Of a stretch of 8,968 bases of DNA, positions 5,944 through 8,968 are shown in pieces; position 1 is the first letter of the stretch; the number at the start of each line of letters is the position of its first letter. Origin of the DNA: Bacteroidota bacterium (lineage in GTDB: Bacteria; Bacteroidota; Ignavibacteria; Ignavibacteriales; Ignavibacteriaceae). Below the pieces are notes generated by a model. The model made no database searches and was not told where the DNA came from. It saw only the letters and a program-made list of their open reading frames with translations. Made by a program: the position numbers and the translations under genes. The stretch lies in the NCBI GenBank assembly GCA_030706105.1, contig JAUZPC010000096.1, positions 1-8,968 of the forward strand. Reading direction: 5' to 3'.

Positions 5944-7191
5944 ATGAAGAAGAAAATAGAAATATTGCCTACCGGAATTACACTTGTTGATAGTGCATGG
6001 GGCGGGTTTTATAATGGCGGTACATATCTGCTTGTAGGTGCCCATAAAACCGGTAGAACCTTACTTTCTTTGCAATTTGCTTTGGAATGTACTAAGCAAA
6101 AGGAGGTTTGTCTCTATTTTACTAATATGAGGCCCAAAGATTTGATGATTCAGGCTGCTTCAATTGATTTTGATTTGCAAAGCTATATGAATGAAAACAA
6201 GATTATTGTTGTAAAAGTGGCCCCTCCTTCTGAAATTTATGATGTAGAAAACCCTGATGATTTTCTTGCTGATTATCTAAATGACATCGTGACAGTAGTT
6301 GACCAATACCAGCCGAGTAAAATTATTTTTGATGAATTGACGCCGTTTATTGGTTTTCAAAATATTCAACTGTTGGAAAATCAGTTTAGAAGAACAACTG
6401 AAATTATTGAAGATAATGGAATAACAAGTTTATTTGTAGTAGGAGATCCCGTAACACCGGCTGCTAAGAACTTGGTTGATACATTGGTTAATTCTGCTAC
6501 AGGTGTCCTTTATCTGCAAAAAGATTCTGATGATTCTAAGCACGGCAAAATGATTATAACCCCCAACGTTGGGCATACCGAAGGTAAATTTAGCGCTGAA
6601 TATTCTATTGAACCATATAAAGGAATTGTTGTAGAAATTGAGGCTAATAAATATGGAGTGCAACCCGGTGAGCATCATGAAATAGTACCCTCAGTCCATT
6701 CGAGTTTTTCAACAAACTCTAAGTACAAATCTCTGAGCAGTATTGACACTTTGCAAGATCAGTTTCATTTTACAAATATTTACGACTATAATGAGTTTAA
6801 TTTAATATTGAATAACCAGATTGCTTTATTTAACAGCACCGGGCAGATATTCAATATTGTCTCTGTTAAATTGGATGATAATGCTGAAGAAAGCGGATTG
6901 ATAATCTTAAAGCAGCTGCAAAATGTTGTCAGGTTATCGACCGATAAAAAAGATAAAATTTGTTTTATAGATAATAAAATTGTTGTATTGATCTCAAAAG
7001 ATGATGATAACTTGATGGTTAATTTGGCATCAAAGATAAAATCAAATCTGCCGGTACTAGGAGAAAATGATATAAATAATATTTCTAAATTTATCGGACT
7101 TTTTATTATTAAAATTAACAGTAATATTAAAAATTCTGAAGATGTTTTTGAAATTATTAATGAAAATGAGAAACAGGAAACTTTAAATTAA
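5944..7191 (+). CDS. KaiC/RecA-like P-loop protein with GGDEF-like C-terminus
   Basis: A cytoplasmic 415-residue protein with no signal peptide or membrane segment. The N-terminal part (about 1-235) follows the KaiC/RecA-superfamily ATPase pattern: I-L-P-T-G-I-T-L-V-D at 7-16 and G-G-F-Y-N-G-G-T-Y-L-L-V at 20-31 lead into a P-loop G-A-H-K-T-G-R-T (32-39). Walker B is K-I-I-F-D-E (126-131). The invariant Walker A lysine is Arg38 (AGA), so ATP hydrolysis may be weak or absent. A linker (about 235-275) leads to a C-terminal region (about 278-370) whose pattern of strands and helices resembles a GGDEF fold. The position expected for G-G-D-E-F reads D-N-K-I (343-346), and the I-site R-x-x-D position reads D-K-K-D (334-337). 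This second domain is my inference from pattern, not from a matched signature. The gene is the first of a coupled pair with the TPR gene. Function unknown; a regulatory or scaffold role is likelier than catalysis. Confidence 0.72.
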   Translation: MKKKIEILPTGITLVDSAWGGFYNGGTYLLVGAHKTGRTLLSLQFALECTKQKEVCLYFTNMRPKDLMIQAASIDFDLQSYMNENKIIVVKVAPPSEIYDVENPDDFLADYLNDIVTVVDQYQPSKIIFDELTPFIGFQNIQLLENQFRRTTEIIEDNGITSLFVVGDPVTPAAKNLVDTLVNSATGVLYLQKDSDDSKHGKMIITPNVGHTEGKFSAEYSIEPYKGIVVEIEANKYGVQPGEHHEIVPSVHSSFSTNSKYKSLSSIDTLQDQFHFTNIYDYNEFNLILNNQIALFNSTGQIFNIVSVKLDDNAEESGLIILKQLQNVVRLSTDKKDKICFIDNKIVVLISKDDDNLMVNLASKIKSNLPVLGENDINNISKFIGLFIIKINSNIKNSEDVFEIINENEKQETLN

Positions 7192-8968
7192 TGATTAAAA
7201 AGTATTTAGTAATAATATTATTTATTTTTGCCGGTTTTACTTATGGGCAATCGCAGGTAGATCAGCTAAAAAATAACGCCGTTAAAAATATGCAGGTTAA
7301 TAAGCTTGGTGAAGCTATTGATTTGCTGAATAAATACATTGCTGCTAAACCTCAGATTGCTGAAGGATACAACCTTAGGGGCTTATGTTATGAACGAAGA
7401 GGCCAGTATGAATTGGCTTTATATGACTTTAGATCAGCAAGAAAATTAGCTCCAAACAATCAGGAAATAAATAAAAACCTTCAAAGGACTACTGATAATT
7501 TTAACAAACTACTTTTTAATAAAATTGAAGGACATAAAAGAGAAATTGCAATAAATTCCCAAAAGCCGGTAAATTATTTGGAAATTGGAAAATCTTATAA
7601 AAATATGGGTGAGTGGAGAACAGCCGAAGAGTGGTACGATAAATATCTGGCAAAAGAAGAGGCTTCTCCTGATGAGATTATAAGATATACCGAAATATTG
7701 GCAAAAAACAACCATATAGCCAAAGGTGAGCCGATATTAAAAAGGTATTGCGACAAATACCCAAAGGATAACAGACTGTGGTCCCGTTACGGTTATTTCT
7801 CTTTATGGCTCGGCAAAACACAAATTGCCATAAAAGCTTTTGAAAATGCTCTGGCGCTTAAGCCTTATTTTAAAGAAGCAATGGATGGATTAGATCAGGC
7901 TAAAGGGAAAGGCTATATTTATACTTTTAATGATACCAGCGGTTACAAATATCAGATGCAGGGGCCTCCAAAACAGAAAAAGAAACCAGCTTTTGAATAT
8001 GCCATTGATAAATATTATAAAATACTTAAGAAAAAACCTGACGATGTTGAAACCAGATATAAATTAATTGATGAATTGGTTAAAAACAGCAGGTATGAAG
8101 AAGCTTTTCAGCAGCTTCAATTTATTAGTAAGGATTCTGCATCAACAGATGAAAGATATCAAAATTATTTTGCAAAGGTTAAATCCATTCGAGATAGTGC
8201 TGCGGCATTAAGTATTAACGAATACAGAGACCTTGTACAAAAGGATCCTACAAACGAAAAAGCTGCTGTACAACTGGCAGAATATTTTTCAACAACTCTG
8301 GAATATGACAGTGCCATTACTGTGTTAAATAATTATTTGAAGGATAAACCCGAGGATAAGTTTATCTCAACCAGATTCCGGCTGGCCAAATATCAAGCTT
8401 GGAATTATCAATATGAAGATGCTATTGCCCAATTGAATATTTTGCTGAAAAACGAACCATCTAATCTGGAATATCAATTGCTAAGAGCACAAATTGCAAG
8501 TTGGACGGATCAGGATATTGACCTGGCAGAGGGCTATTTAAATAATGTTCTGACTAAAGAACCTAAGAATTTTATAGGTATTGTTACTATGGCTTCAGTA
8601 AAAATTAAAAAAGAAGATTTTGAAGCTGCAAAGGTGAACCTCGATCTTGCAAGAAGTATTTCCCCAAATGCAAAAGAGATTGAGACTGTACAGAATTACT
8701 ATGATTCCCGCTATGCAAATGCAGAATGGCTGAAAATTTACAAATTGCTTGAGGATGCAAGACAACTTACGGTTGATGGCGATTGCCCGGGAGCTATGCA
8801 GAAATATGATGAATATTTTTCAAAAATAACTTCTCCCACAAGATCAGAATTTATTGAATATGCTGATGTTACTGCCTGTGCAAAAAATCCGCAGAAATCA
8901 ATTGAGATTTATGATAAGTTGCTGGCTGAGCAGTATGATTTTGACATTGCAGTGTCAAGAGCTACAAA
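7191..8968 (+). CDS. Secreted TPR-repeat protein, 3' end outside window
   Basis: The frame is open from ATG 7191 to the window end: 592 residues visible, C-terminus missing. The ATG overlaps the previous stop by one base (TAATG); an AGGA at 7175-7178 is rather distant, so re-initiation is likely. Residues 1-19 form a signal peptide (K-K, hydrophobic core, then T-Y-G before Gln20), with no lipobox, so the protein is exported to the periplasm or beyond. The rest is mostly helical with tetratricopeptide-like repeats: about 24-90 (G-Y-N-L-R-G-L-C-Y-E-R-R-G-Q-Y-E-L-A), 127-155, 195-228 (ending A-L-A-L-K-P), 267-311, 350-385, 402-425 and 440-490. A basic Lys/Pro-rich spot lies at 260-266. TPR arrays mediate protein contacts. 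Long secreted ones with a C-terminal beta-barrel act in exopolysaccharide export, but the region that would show a barrel is not in view. Confidence 0.85.
   Translation, partial: MIKKYLVIILFIFAGFTYGQSQVDQLKNNAVKNMQVNKLGEAIDLLNKYIAAKPQIAEGYNLRGLCYERRGQYELALYDFRSARKLAPNNQEINKNLQRTTDNFNKLLFNKIEGHKREIAINSQKPVNYLEIGKSYKNMGEWRTAEEWYDKYLAKEEASPDEIIRYTEILAKNNHIAKGEPILKRYCDKYPKDNRLWSRYGYFSLWLGKTQIAIKAFENALALKPYFKEAMDGLDQAKGKGYIYTFNDTSGYKYQMQGPPKQKKKPAFEYAIDKYYKILKKKPDDVETRYKLIDELVKNSRYEEAFQQLQFISKDSASTDERYQNYFAKVKSIRDSAAALSINEYRDLVQKDPTNEKAAVQLAEYFSTTLEYDSAITVLNNYLKDKPEDKFISTRFRLAKYQAWNYQYEDAIAQLNILLKNEPSNLEYQLLRAQIASWTDQDIDLAEGYLNNVLTKEPKNFIGIVTMASVKIKKEDFEAAKVNLDLARSISPNAKEIETVQNYYDSRYANAEWLKIYKLLEDARQLTVDGDCPGAMQKYDEYFSKITSPTRSEFIEYADVTACAKNPQKSIEIYDKLLAEQYDFDIAVSRAT

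Noticed and set aside
6430..6678. Minus-strand 82-codon open frame inside the P-loop gene
   Set aside because: Antisense to a coherent coding frame, with an irregular composition and no recognisable domain.
7509..7715. Minus-strand 68-codon open frame opposite the TPR gene
   Set aside because: The plus strand here carries a continuous TPR reading frame; the Phe/Ile-rich product reflects complemented Lys/Asn codons.

Overview
The window is an AT-rich, fully plus-strand bacterial segment with three blocks. Organism (inference): a member of the Bacteroidota/Chlorobiota/Ignavibacteria assemblage. The support is low GC, very weak Shine-Dalgarno sequences at most starts, an exact TAnnTTTG-type -7 promoter element before the glycosidase gene, and a lipoprotein GH9 cellulase-type enzyme next to a 14-subunit-type respiratory complex I. 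No taxonomic marker is present, so this is a lean and not an identification.

Block 1 (1-3919) is the front half of a NADH:quinone oxidoreductase operon in the order nuoB (3' part only), nuoC, nuoD, nuoE, nuoF. The genes overlap or lie at most 18 nt apart and are surely co-transcribed. NuoB, C and D form the quinone-reducing connecting module with cluster N2. NuoE and F form most of the NADH-oxidising tip with FMN, N1a and N3. All cluster ligands that fall inside the window are intact. The run stops after nuoF: nuoG, which carries the remaining clusters of the electron wire, does not follow.

Block 2 (about 4053-5857) is a single-gene unit. A Bacteroidota-like -7 element precedes a lipoprotein with an N-terminal Ig-like CelD_N domain and a GH9 catalytic domain. 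Its catalytic Asp pair and Glu are present, but the usual Arg of the H-x-R substrate-binding motif is Gln. A plausible hairpin terminator follows.

Block 3 (about 5902-8968 and beyond) starts with a promoter resembling a sigma-54 -24/-12 site. It drives a two-gene translationally coupled unit. The first gene encodes a KaiC/RecA-like P-loop protein whose Walker A lysine is arginine and whose C-terminal part reads like a GGDEF fold without its active-site motif. The second gene, overlapping by one base (TAATG), encodes a secreted TPR-repeat protein that runs off the window. A degenerate P-loop plus degenerate GGDEF architecture resembles in outline the cellulose-secretion regulator BcsE, and a secreted TPR protein is the sort of partner found in exopolysaccharide export. 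Together with the neighbouring GH9 enzyme this makes a polysaccharide-related function worth testing, but it is a hypothesis only.

No RNA genes, insertion sequences, CRISPR arrays or integration scars were seen. No stretch longer than 300 bases lacks a gene.
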